DNA from: Bradyrhizobium campsiandrae
GTDB taxonomy: Bacteria > Pseudomonadota > Alphaproteobacteria > Rhizobiales > Xanthobacteraceae
DNA length: 64,000 nucleotides
Direction: 5' to 3'
NCBI RefSeq assembly: GCF_014529705.1
Contig: NZ_JAANIH010000047.1
Location: 1-64,000, forward strand
In this document: positions 43,960-52,601 of the stretch, piece after piece
Numbering within the stretch: position 1 is the first letter of the stretch
Layout: each line of letters opens with the position of its first letter
The notes under the pieces: model-generated
Told to the model about the DNA's origin: nothing
Databases searched by the model: none
What the model saw: the letters and a program-made list of their open reading frames with translations, nothing else
Program-made: the position numbers and the translations under genes

Positions 43960-44543
43960 CGGGGCACGGATATGACTACAAAAGGCATGGCACCACATCG
44001 CTGTTCGCCGCCCTCGACATTGCGACCGGACGGGTCATCGGCAAGTGCTACGGACGCCACCGTGCCGCCGAGTTCCGCAAGTTCCTCGACGAGATCGAGG
44101 CCGCCGTGCCACGAGAACTCGATGTCCATCTCGTCATGGATAACTACGCTACACACAAGACCCCGCTGATCCGGCGATGGCTGGCTAAAAGGCCGCGTTG
44201 GCATGTGCACCTCACCCCGACCAGTTCGTCATGGCTCAATCAGGTCGAGCGCTTCTTCGCGCTCCTCACAGATAAAAAGATCAGGCGCGGCGTCTATCGC
44301 AGTGTCGCTGCCCTTAGGGCCGACATCACTTCGTTCATCGACCGACACAACGCCGATCCCAAGCCGTTCCGGTGGAGCAAATCCGCCGATGACATCCTCG
44401 CTTCCATCGAGCGCTTCTGCCGCCACAATGCCCCAGCCGAACACAACGCGATATCGAAAGCGCACAAGAAAGCGCGAGTGAAGAGACGGTTTTTTGAACT
44501 GGAAAAACGGAATGACGCCGCCATGCTCATCGATCCTCCCTAA
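43960..44543 (+). pseudogene. IS630-family transposase remnant
   Basis: From about 43970 one frame reads YKRHGTTSLFAALDIATGRV, RAAEFRKFLDEIEAAVP, HLVMDNYATHKTPLIRRWL, HLTPTSSSWLNQVERFFALL and the C-terminal IDRHNADPKPFRWSKSADDI, ending at 44543. The second Asp (MDNYATH) and the Glu (QVERFF) of the DDE triad are present; the first Asp and the helix-turn-helix are missing. The last 30 residues (KKARVKRRFFELEK) are probably not transposase. It is a different IS630 type from the one at 42226. Confidence 0.82.
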
Positions 44544-45156
44544 GGGAGATACCGAACCCAACGAGCGCAATCCCCCCGAACAACGCATCGAAAACGAAGA
44601 TCAGTGGCGCGATCGTCGTCGACATGACGAAGAACCATGCGAAGGTGATCCAGAAGCCGCAGAGCATGGCGACCAACCCAGAGCACAAAATCCAACTTGC
44701 GCCCTCCTCCGGAGAAGCTGTCAAACCGATCCAGATTCGGACCACGCCACTCGCGAACATTAGGGAGAACACGTAGAGCAGCGATGACGCGTGCGTGAAG
44801 TTCTCATCCCTGGAAAGAAACAGACCGGCGAGCAGACAGGATGCACCGCCCAGCAACCAATCAACGTAGAGCGCTCCTCTCGCGATTCTTGTGACGAATA
44901 ATATGACTGCAATTCCGCCGAATATCGCCGAGCTACCGCTTAGATGGCCCGGCAGATGTTGAGCTGCGACGAGTGCATCGATGAGGGCGACGGTGCTAAG
45001 TGCGATGAGAATTCCGCCGAGAAACAGGAATCTCAGCCAATCGTTGCTGCCGCGAAACCTGTTTTCAAACAGCTGCCGACGGCGTTCAATTACGTTTTCG
45101 ATTCCACTGTCTCTCATTCGACGCATCCATGACTGAGGAAATCGCCTGAACTTCAT
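44527..45156 (-). CDS. HdeD-like (DUF308) membrane protein
   Basis: A 209-residue protein with six likely transmembrane helices in pairs, e.g. WLRFLFLGGILIALSTVALI, SSAIFGGIAVILFVTRIA, LLGGASCLLAGLFLS and GLVAMLCGFWITFAWFFVM. The SPEEGASWILCSGLVAML stretch is like the repeated unit of HdeD/DUF308 acid-resistance proteins. A charged N-terminus (RRRQLFENRFRG) precedes the first helix. The precise function is not known. Confidence 0.65.
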   Translation of the reverse strand: MKFRRFPQSWMRRMRDSGIENVIERRRQLFENRFRGSNDWLRFLFLGGILIALSTVALIDALVAAQHLPGHLSGSSAIFGGIAVILFVTRIARGALYVDWLLGGASCLLAGLFLSRDENFTHASSLLYVFSLMFASGVVRIWIGLTASPEEGASWILCSGLVAMLCGFWITFAWFFVMSTTIAPLIFVFDALFGGIALVGFGISLREDR

Positions 45157-45192
45157 CCGATCATTGTGATTTCACGAAGGAACATCAGCGCT

Positions 45193-46509
45193 TCACGAGG
45201 TGATAGTGACGTCGGAATGATGCTCACGATCGGCCTTGCTGAACCTCGCCTTGAGTTTTTCGCGCAGGGTCTGAAAGGTGACATACAGCATGGGAATCAG
45301 GACAATCCCCAGCGTGCTAGCGGCTATCATGTCGACGAATACCGGCGTGCTGACGTTACGCCGGGCGATCATCGATGCGCCAATGGCCCAGACCAGCGGC
45401 ACAAGACCGAGGATGAAGGCAAAGGATGTCATCATCACCGCGCGGAAGCGCAGTTTTGCGCCGAGTATGGCTGCTTCCTTGATGCCGAGACCGTGCTCGC
45501 GTTGCTCTTTGGCAAACTCGACGATCAGAATGCCGTTCTTGGCCGCGAGCGCAATCAACACGACGAGACCGATCTGCGCATAGAGATCGAGCGTTACGTT
45601 CGCCAGCACGAGACCAGCGAAGGCGCCGAACACGCCAAGTGAAACGGACAGCAATACCGGGACAGGAATGGTCCAACTCTCGTACAGGGCGACAAGGAAG
45701 AGGTAAGCGAAAAACAGAGCGAGGGCGAGAATGATTGACGTCTGTCCCTTGGCTTTCTGCTCCTGATAGGCCGTTCCGGTCCATTCGAAGGCATAACCAG
45801 GAGGCAATGCGCGGCCTGAGACCTGGGTCATCGCATTCATGGCGTCTCCGGACGAGACATCCGGCGCTGCCGAGCCGTTGACCGTGACGGCACGGTAATT
45901 GTTGTAGCGGGTAATGACCGCAGGCCCCGTTATCGTCCTCAGCTCCGCGATCGACTGTAGAGCGACCATCGTGCCACTCGCATTGCGAACATAGATGTCC
46001 CAAAGAGCCGGGATATCCCTTCGGCCCGTAGCGTCGGCTTGCAGGTTGACCTGCCAGGTACGGCCGAAGAGATTCAAATCGTAGAAGCCGCCAAGCGTGG
46101 CTTGCAGCGCGGCGAAGATGTCATTGATACTGACCCCAAGTTCTTGCGCCTTTTCCCGATCAATATCGAGATACAGGGAGGGAGCAGCTGCACTATAGGT
46201 ACTGAAGACCCGCGTAAGACGTGGATCCTGATTGGCTTGATCGAGCAGCCCCTTTGCCACGCTACCGAGCGCCGTCGGGTCGGCACCGTCAAGGGATTCG
46301 AGCATGTATTCGAAGCCGCCGCTGGTCGACAGTCCGACGACCGGCGGCAGATTGAACGGAAAGACGGTAGCCGCCCGGATATTCTGGGCCTGACCGAACA
46401 CTTGCGCGATCAACATTTGCGCTTTGTCCGCCGCTGCCTTGCGATCCTCGAACGGATTGAGTCTGACGATCATGAAGGCATTGTTGCTGGCGGAATAACT
46501 GTCGAGCAA
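45193..46509 (-). pseudogene. RND efflux pump (AcrB/MexB type), C-terminal fragment
   Basis: 438 residues corresponding to the last 40% of a ~1050-residue HAE1 pump: NNAFMIVRLNPFEDRKAAAD, the porter domain QELGVSINDIFAALQATLGG, RDIPALWDIYVRNASG, then transmembrane helices with LIALAAKNGILIVEFAKEQR and TSFAFILGLVPLVWAIGAS. The proton-relay helix 4 and the whole N-terminal half are gone. Its upstream end is joined directly to the start of a fusion-protein gene (46510-46795), so one deletion removed the end of the adaptor and the start of the pump. Confidence 0.88.
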
Positions 46510-46795
46510 CGAGCCCGCTCAAGACTAAACAAAAGGTCTTCCTTCTTGACTTCGGCGCCTTCGGCAAAATGTCGTTCATCGATAAAGGCTGTCACGCGGG
46601 CAACGAGATCGACGCGGTTCGGCGCAGCATACGCCCGTTGATCTCGGTGGTCTCCGTGATTGCCATGACCCCGGCCTTGGAGACTCCGATCGTTGGAGGC
46701 GCAACTGGCCCCGTTTGAGCAATGGCTGAAGGAATGTTCCAAGCTGCGGTAAGCCCTATTCCGAAAAGTACCGCTTTTGATGAGGATGGAAACAT
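46510..46795 (-). pseudogene. RND membrane fusion protein (AcrA type), N-terminal fragment
   Basis: ATG 46795 begins a secreted adaptor (MFPSSSKAVLFGIGLTAAWN, signal sequence, APPTIGVSKAGVMAITETTE), then after a one-base shift near 46636 APNRVDLVARVTAFIDERHF and GAEVKKEDLLFSLER. At about 46518 the sequence changes to the RND pump. Only the first ~90 of ~380 residues remain. Confidence 0.82.
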
Positions 46796-46842
46796 GAGGG
46801 TCGATTCCGAAGGGCTGCATCGGGTAAAGGGCGCAGCAGGTT

Positions 46843-46865
46843 TATACAAACGATCCGTATGTATG
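46843..46865. promoter_or_regulatory. TetR-type operator between the RND locus and its regulator
   Basis: TATACAAAC-gatcc-GTATGTATG is an imperfect 9-5-9 inverted repeat (7 of 9 positions pair) in the 116-bp divergent gap. Related TACATACA-like sites are known for AcrR/TtgR regulators of RND pumps. Confidence 0.5.
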
Positions 46866-46911
46866 TAAATAGAATGCCCGATCTACTCGAAAAGGCTAAT
46901 TGATTCAAAGA

Positions 46912-47580
46912 ATGAGACGGACCAAAGAACAAGCGGAAGAAACCAAGCGGGCTATCCTGAAGGCCGCTGAAATGCTCTTTCTCGAAAAGGGCTACGAGTC
47001 TGTCTCCCTCGATGAAATCGCCTGCGCGGCCGACGTCACCCGCGGGGCCGTGCATTGGCACTTCCGCAACAAACAGGGCCTGCTGTTCGCAATTCGCGAA
47101 GAGATGCGGATGCCGATGGAGGAACTCGCGGAACGCCTCTCCGCCGACACGACGCTGGCGCCCCTGGATGCTTTAGCCGAGGTCATATCGGCTACGTTCA
47201 AGCGACTTCAGGCTGATCCTCGCCAACGGCGCCTTCTCAAAGTTCTACTCAATCTCGACAGCACGGATGCCGAGGATTCGAACCGAGGCAATTTGTTCGA
47301 ACAGCGACTGCGCGCATCGCTCCAAACTGTTTTCGAGGCGGTGGCACGCACACGCAAGATGCCGGCACCCTGGACGCCGGCCTCGGCGGCTTTGGCATTT
47401 CAGGCTACGGTGAGCGGCCTCGTGAACGAATGGGCACGCGGGAAGACGAACTTTGAACTCGTGCCGGATGCCGAAGCAATCATGCGAACGATTCTTCTGG
47501 CGTGGGATGTGATGACGAGGCCGGAGTTTCCTGAACTGGCAAGAGATCACAAGCTACTTCGCGGAAACGACAGTGACTGA
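46912..47580 (+). CDS. TetR/AcrR-family regulator
   Basis: A 222-residue repressor with a typical TetR helix-turn-helix (residues 11-57: AILKAAEMLFLEKGYESVSL, ADVTRGAVHWHFRNKQGLLF) and an AcrR/TtgR-like C-terminal ligand domain (PASAALAFQATVSGLVNEWA). It is transcribed away from the RND remnant, the arrangement of acrR-acrAB, and appears intact although its target operon is broken. The start has a weak ribosome site; TTG 46900 is in frame upstream. Confidence 0.87.
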   Translation: MRRTKEQAEETKRAILKAAEMLFLEKGYESVSLDEIACAADVTRGAVHWHFRNKQGLLFAIREEMRMPMEELAERLSADTTLAPLDALAEVISATFKRLQADPRQRRLLKVLLNLDSTDAEDSNRGNLFEQRLRASLQTVFEAVARTRKMPAPWTPASAALAFQATVSGLVNEWARGKTNFELVPDAEAIMRTILLAWDVMTRPEFPELARDHKLLRGNDSD

Positions 47581-47806
47581 GATTTGTTCAGAATGTTCTT
47601 CCGTGACGACTAACAAGCCCCTCGAACCTCCATGCGGTCGGTGTCACAACTAGAGTCCAGCATTCGAAGGTACTTCGCTTCCGCGGCGATGGGCCCCCGG
47701 CATCGTCGGGCGAGTTCCTGCCGGGGGAGGTGCGGGGGCAATGATGTGCCGGAACGCCGTGGCTTTCTACAAGTTCTGCTCCATAGCTCGTAGGCGTTCA
47801 TGACTT
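47581..47806. other. Gap after the TetR gene
   Basis: 226 bp with no supported gene. A minus frame exists but has no domain. Contains a GC-rich inverted segment gcccccggcatcgtcggg / ccgggggagg at about 47692-47731, a possible hairpin. Confidence 0.35.
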
Positions 47807-48475
47807 TCAATAAGCCTCCAGAGCCGCTTTGCCGTATTTCTGATAACGTTGCCGCACGGTCCGCATTTCGGCTTCGTCCAGAAGCTCGATATGACCTGCC
47901 GCTTTGGCAAAACAGAACTGCCGCGCCAGCATTTCCAGTTTTATGGTCTTGGCCAGCGCCTTGGACAAGGTTTCTGCGACACAGACCATTCCATGGTTGG
48001 CCATCAAGCAGGCCGTGAAGCCTTCGAGTGTTGCAACGACCCGCTCTGCAAGGGCGACTGTACCGAATGTCGCATAAGGAGCGCACGGAATTTGCGATCC
48101 ACCGAACGCAGCCACCATATAGTGGAAAGCGGGTATCGGCTGGCGCAGACAGGACAGCGCAGAGCAATAGTCCGGATGGGCGTGGATCACGGCGCTCCCC
48201 CGGCCAGCCTTGTACAAGCCTGCATGGATCGCCCATTCGCTTCAAGGAATACCAGGCGAAAGCGCCTGTCCCGCCAGATCTGTCGGGACGAAATCTTCGG
48301 GACGAATGGTGCTGGCTTCGGCCCCGGTGGGACTGATCAGCATGTCATCGCCGAAGCGTACGCTGATGTTGCCGGCACCCGCATGTCAGTCCGGCTTCTT
48401 CGATCTTCCTATAGACATCGTACGCATCGTTTCGCGCGGACGCTTCCAGCCTCGCACTTTCGCCCGGCATTACTG
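47807..48475 (-). pseudogene. Class II aldolase/adducin-family protein, broken
   Basis: Minus-strand blocks: VYRKIEEAGLTCG (48400-48440), then in another frame NISVRFGDDMLISPTGAEAS and IRPEDFVPTDLAGQALSPGIP, a TGA near 48240, and WAIHAGLYKAGRGSAVIHAHPDY with the metal-binding HAHPDY and later LMANHGMVC. So a frameshift and one stop break an L-fuculose-phosphate-aldolase-like protein. The distal part (ATG 48217) is still open for 136 residues and holds the metal-site histidines but not the N-terminal substrate region. Confidence 0.8.
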
Positions 48476-48627
48476 CTCTCCCCGCTCCATCGTCGACAAC
48501 ATATCCATGAACATATTTTCGGGGCCGAGCTTTCCACCCTTCAGGCAAAAGGCAGGAGGTGCTGTGGGAGGGGTGGCGTCGCGAGACGTCCCCCTATCCC
48601 GATCAATCCTGAGAATGAAATAATGAA

Positions 48628-48667
48628 ATTGCAGGGTTCCGATGCCCGAACATCAAAATCCTGCAAT
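48628..48667 (-). terminator. Candidate terminator after the reductase-patatin gene
   Basis: On the minus strand ATTGCAGG pairs with CCTGCAAT (8 bp) and an inner GTTC pairs with GAAC; the structure is followed by a T-rich TTTCATTATTTC. It lies about 70 bp after the stop at 48737. Confidence 0.45.
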
Positions 48668-48736
48668 CCCAAAACCGTCCACAACGACGAATGCGATTCT
48701 GGCTCAGTCGCTTAGCCGCTCTTCACGGACGACGCA

Positions 48737-51193
48737 TTACTTCGGAAAACCGGTCCGTCCGCAGACGCCGCATTTCGACTTCATTTGTGTTTTTTTGTCT
48801 TCTCGATCTTCATGGTGACGAGGACCCACCAGACGCTCACTTTCGCCGATTGACGGCAGCGAACCACGAGGCAGCGGACGGCGTGATGCCGCGGATAGGT
48901 CGTCTCCTGGAGGGCCTTGCCTGGCAAGCGTATCCTTCACCAGCGCGTAGCCCTGCTCCTGATTATAGCCGATCGAGATGTCGGAAAAGTCGTAGTCGCG
49001 CGATGAGGACTCGCCGGTTCGGCCCTCGCGCACGAAACGGGTGATGCTGGTGGCGGCGCCATCTCCCATCAGCTCGATATAGAGTGGCCGCTGCCTGATC
49101 TTGCTCCCAATCGCGGGATCGACCAGATCGAGGATGCCCTCGACCAGTCTGCGATAGCCGCCGACGAGCTCGCGCAAACGCAAGTCGCTGCGCACACGCT
49201 CGGAATAGACGATCTCATCGCGCCGGGCCATCACCTCCATCATGTTGGTGGGCAATGGACGCTGTCCGGCAAACAGATCGACGATGAAGACGCGCTTGCC
49301 GTCGGGCCCGCAGCGGTCGATGACGATGTCGAGCGGCGAATTGCTGACGATGCCGCCATCCCAATAGGCTTTGCCGTCGATCTCGGTCCAGGGGAAGCCC
49401 GGCGGCAGGCTGCCGCTGGCGAGCACATGATCGGGCGTCAGATCGTCCACATAGCTGTCGAAGACCTCGAGTTCGCCGGATGTGACGTTCACCGCGCCGA
49501 CCAACAGGCGAACAGGGCTCGCCTTCAGCGATGAGAAGTCGACATAGCGGGCGATCATTTCACGCATCGGACCGACGTCATAGAAGCTGGTCCAACCGGC
49601 CGGCGGTGTCATCGGCGCCGAAAAGGACGGTATCCAGCGTGGGCGAAAGAAATGAGGTACGCCGAACGTCAAAACCCCCATGGACGCAACGGCACGCGCG
49701 GCGTCCTCTCCCAGAGCTGCGGGTGAAGCGACGGCGATCTCCGACCAGAAGGCTTCCAGTGCCTGCGTGGCATGGCGTGGATTGCCTGCGATGATAGCCC
49801 CGTTGAGCGCGCCGATGGAGATCCCAGCGACGATGTCCGGGAAGATTTGCTCCTCCTCCAGCGCCTTCACGACGCCGCATTCGAATGCTCCCAGCGCACC
49901 ACCGCCCTGCAACACTAGCACCGTCTGGGTCGGGATGGCATCGAGCGGAAAACCGGGATCGTGAAGCCTCTCCTTCACCTCGCGCAGATTGACTCGATAA
50001 CGGATCAGCCCCTCGATGCTGCGCGTTTCCTCCACAGGCCGGCCGACCGAGAAGAGCGCGCGTGGCACGTCGTCCTTGAGATAGACGAGAGCAAGCGATT
50101 TGTCGGCCAGCGATCCCCGCGCGATGCGCTCACGAGTGCCCTCGGGCGCGCCGAGCATGCTGAAGCTGATATCGCCGATGTCGCAGAAGAAGTAGGACAC
50201 CTCGTCATAGCGCAGCCGGTGCCCGAGCATATTGTGCGCAGCCAACCGTCCCTGCTTGACCGCACTATCCCAGTGCTCGATGTGCCGACGGCTGGCGAAA
50301 ACCGGGTCAAGGAAGCTCGTCACGTCGCCGGCGGCGAAGACGGATGGAGCGCTGGTTCTGAGCTGATCGTCGACGACGACAAGGCCCGCATCGAGGCTGA
50401 TGCCGGTTGCCTTCAGGAAGTCGGTGGCCGGCTCTACGCCGATGCTGACCACCATGAGGTCACAGGGCAGAGCCAGGCCGGAGGCGGTCACGACCTCATT
50501 GATCCGCCCCGCTCCATGGATGGCAGCGACGGTGTCCGACAGCAGCAGCTTTGCACCGCGCTCTTCCGCGTGGCGCCTGAAATAGTCCGACACCCGTCCC
50601 GACTCGAGGTGGGGGAGCAGGAGGTCACGGCATTCGATGATTGTGACGTCGAGACCGAGATCGAGCAGCGACATCGCGATTTCCACGCCGAGGAAGCTTC
50701 CGCCCAGCACCACGGCTTGTTTTGCGCCGGCTGCGATCTCGCGCCGGATCGCTGCGCATTCGGTCATGCCGCGCAGGTGATGCACACCATCTAGTGTCCC
50801 GATCGATAAATTCGCCTTATTCTGGCCTGATATGGCAAGATGCGTGGGCCGCGCCCCGGTGGCGATCAGGAGGCGATCGTAGCGGATGGATTTTTCCTGC
50901 GACGACCAGACGATCCGGGCTGCCGTGTCAAGTGAGACTGCTTCCGCGTTCAGCACCAGCTCAATCCGCCGTTCGCGATAGAACTCGGCCGGATGGAGAA
51001 GAGTCTTCTCCTCGGGCCAGCTTCCGACCAGGAACTGTTTCGACAGCGCTGGCCGATAGTAAGGCGGCCGATCGTCAGCCGAAAGGACCATGATCGAGGC
51101 CGATGGATCCTGAAGCCGGAGCGTGGCGGCCGCGGCCGCCCCGGCCGCGCCGCCTCCCAGGATTAGATGATCAATCTCGATTGGAGCTGTCAT
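48737..51193 (-). CDS. Ferredoxin-reductase-like flavoprotein fused to patatin-like phospholipase
   Basis: An 818-residue two-domain protein. Residues 1-405 are an FAD/NAD(P)H reductase of the rubredoxin/ferredoxin reductase type: FAD loop ILGGGAAGAAAAATL (11-25), YYRPALSK, LLIATGARP, NAD loop VVLGGSFLGVEIAMSL (161-176) and FAAGDVTSF (286-294). Residues 425-740 are a patatin lipase: oxyanion GGGALGAF (430-437), nucleophile Ser459 in GISIGALNG and catalytic Asp612 in WDGG. All active-site motifs of both halves are present and joined by one uninterrupted frame. ATG 51193 is the chosen start. The gene lies 86 bp after the MFS gene on the same strand. The role of the fusion is unknown; coupling redox state to lipid hydrolysis is one idea. 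Confidence 0.85.
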   Translation of the reverse strand: MTAPIEIDHLILGGGAAGAAAAATLRLQDPSASIMVLSADDRPPYYRPALSKQFLVGSWPEEKTLLHPAEFYRERRIELVLNAEAVSLDTAARIVWSSQEKSIRYDRLLIATGARPTHLAISGQNKANLSIGTLDGVHHLRGMTECAAIRREIAAGAKQAVVLGGSFLGVEIAMSLLDLGLDVTIIECRDLLLPHLESGRVSDYFRRHAEERGAKLLLSDTVAAIHGAGRINEVVTASGLALPCDLMVVSIGVEPATDFLKATGISLDAGLVVVDDQLRTSAPSVFAAGDVTSFLDPVFASRRHIEHWDSAVKQGRLAAHNMLGHRLRYDEVSYFFCDIGDISFSMLGAPEGTRERIARGSLADKSLALVYLKDDVPRALFSVGRPVEETRSIEGLIRYRVNLREVKERLHDPGFPLDAIPTQTVLVLQGGGALGAFECGVVKALEEEQIFPDIVAGISIGALNGAIIAGNPRHATQALEAFWSEIAVASPAALGEDAARAVASMGVLTFGVPHFFRPRWIPSFSAPMTPPAGWTSFYDVGPMREMIARYVDFSSLKASPVRLLVGAVNVTSGELEVFDSYVDDLTPDHVLASGSLPPGFPWTEIDGKAYWDGGIVSNSPLDIVIDRCGPDGKRVFIVDLFAGQRPLPTNMMEVMARRDEIVYSERVRSDLRLRELVGGYRRLVEGILDLVDPAIGSKIRQRPLYIELMGDGAATSITRFVREGRTGESSSRDYDFSDISIGYNQEQGYALVKDTLARQGPPGDDLSAASRRPLPRGSLPSIGESERLVGPRHHEDREDKKTQMKSKCGVCGRTGFPK

Positions 51194-51279
51194 ATCTTTC
51201 TCTGCTCGAAGTAAGCGACGATCGAGGTTTTGGCAAAGCGACACCATTCGCCGCGGCATCGGACACATCAAGTGTACCG

Positions 51280-52551
51280 TCAGACCGATCCGACACACAT
51301 GTCAGACTTTTCCATATTCCGGCTTTGCGCACCAGGAGGCTGGAGCACCCCGGCGGCCATCAGGGCGCCTGCGGCCACGATGGTGACCATCGTGAGAGCC
51401 CAAGCGACATAAAAGCGATGGCCGATCAAAGCACCGCTCATGAGGGGAGCCACGATGTTGGCACCTGACATCAGTGATTGATTGAGGCCCATCATCACGC
51501 CTTGGCGATTGATGGCAGCACTTCGCGACAGCTCGGCGGTCAGGGTGCCGCGGATGAATATGGCGCCGAGATTGATCATCGTGAGGAAGACCGCGAGCAG
51601 ACCGACGCTGGTTGTGACGGCGATTCCGCAGAAGCCGGTCCCCATGCACGCGAACGCGGCTACGACGATCGTTCGGTCGGATGCCAGTGCGTTGGCGCGG
51701 GTGATCAGAAGGCCCTGGACGATCATGTTGATGAAGCCGGCATAGGCGAAGACGCAGCCGAGCTCTCTGGCTCCGAAGGAATGCCCATTCCAGCTGAAGC
51801 GCGCCGAAAGGAACAGCGCGATCTGGGACAGAAACATCGAGTTGACGAAGAAAAATATGATCAGAAGACCGAGTATACCCCATGCATAGCGCATCCCGAG
51901 CATGGTCCGCGCGGCCTTCCGCTTGGAAATGCGCTGCATGTAGAGCCGCTCGGAGGCATCCGCCGGCAACAGACCGACGGTCGCCAGGATGCTGATCAGC
52001 GACAGCAGGGCGGCCGCCCAGACCGGCGCCGTGCTGCCGTATTGGACAAGAAATCCAGACAGCGCCGGCCCGACCAGGAGACCGGTGCCAATGGCGCCAG
52101 AAGTTGCTCCGAGCGCCTGCTTGCGAGTGTCGGGTGTCGAGTGCTCGGCTGCATAGGCATAGGCCACGGAGATGTTGCCGGAGGTCAGTCCGTCGACGAT
52201 TCGCGCCAGGAATACCAATGTCAGGCTGTTGGCAACCGCGAGCAGCAGGAATCCGGCCAGCGTTCCGATCTGGCTGACGACCAGAACTTTCCGCCGTCCA
52301 TAGCGGTCCGATAGCATTCCGACCACGGGGCCGGCCACGAGCTGGCATACGGCATAGACGGAGACCAGGGCACCGATCACGAGCGGCGTGGCCCCCAACC
52401 GTTCCGAGTAGAATGGAAGCAGCGGCAGGATGATTCCCAATCCGGTCGCGTCCACCGCCACGACGATAAAGGTTGGGATCAGCGAAAGGCCCCGCGCGCG
52501 ACCTCTCCTCGTGAGATCGTCTTGCAGCGGGAGAAGATAATCTGTGTCCAT
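51280..52551 (-). CDS. MFS transporter, TetA-like 12-helix exporter
   Basis: A 423-residue MFS protein: FIVVAVDATGLGIILPLLPF (helix 1), the loop motif GMLSDRYGRRKVLVVSQIGT, motif C-like SGAIGTGLLVGPALSGFLV. The pattern resembles TetA/Bcr-type drug:proton antiporters, without evidence for a particular drug. ATG 52551 is used; an in-frame ATG at 52596, just after the previous stop, is an alternative. Third pump-related gene of the MarR-HlyD-DHA2 operon. Confidence 0.85.
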   Translation of the reverse strand: MDTDYLLPLQDDLTRRGRARGLSLIPTFIVVAVDATGLGIILPLLPFYSERLGATPLVIGALVSVYAVCQLVAGPVVGMLSDRYGRRKVLVVSQIGTLAGFLLLAVANSLTLVFLARIVDGLTSGNISVAYAYAAEHSTPDTRKQALGATSGAIGTGLLVGPALSGFLVQYGSTAPVWAAALLSLISILATVGLLPADASERLYMQRISKRKAARTMLGMRYAWGILGLLIIFFFVNSMFLSQIALFLSARFSWNGHSFGARELGCVFAYAGFINMIVQGLLITRANALASDRTIVVAAFACMGTGFCGIAVTTSVGLLAVFLTMINLGAIFIRGTLTAELSRSAAINRQGVMMGLNQSLMSGANIVAPLMSGALIGHRFYVAWALTMVTIVAAGALMAAGVLQPPGAQSRNMEKSDMCVGSV

Positions 52552-52601
52552 CGTGGCTTTTTGTTTCGCTTTTTTTGCCAGGCGCGGCGGCCCCATAACG
52601 G

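Noticed and set aside
47849..48715. A 288-codon plus-strand frame
   Set aside because: It is antisense to the class II aldolase blocks, has no domain and no ribosome site.
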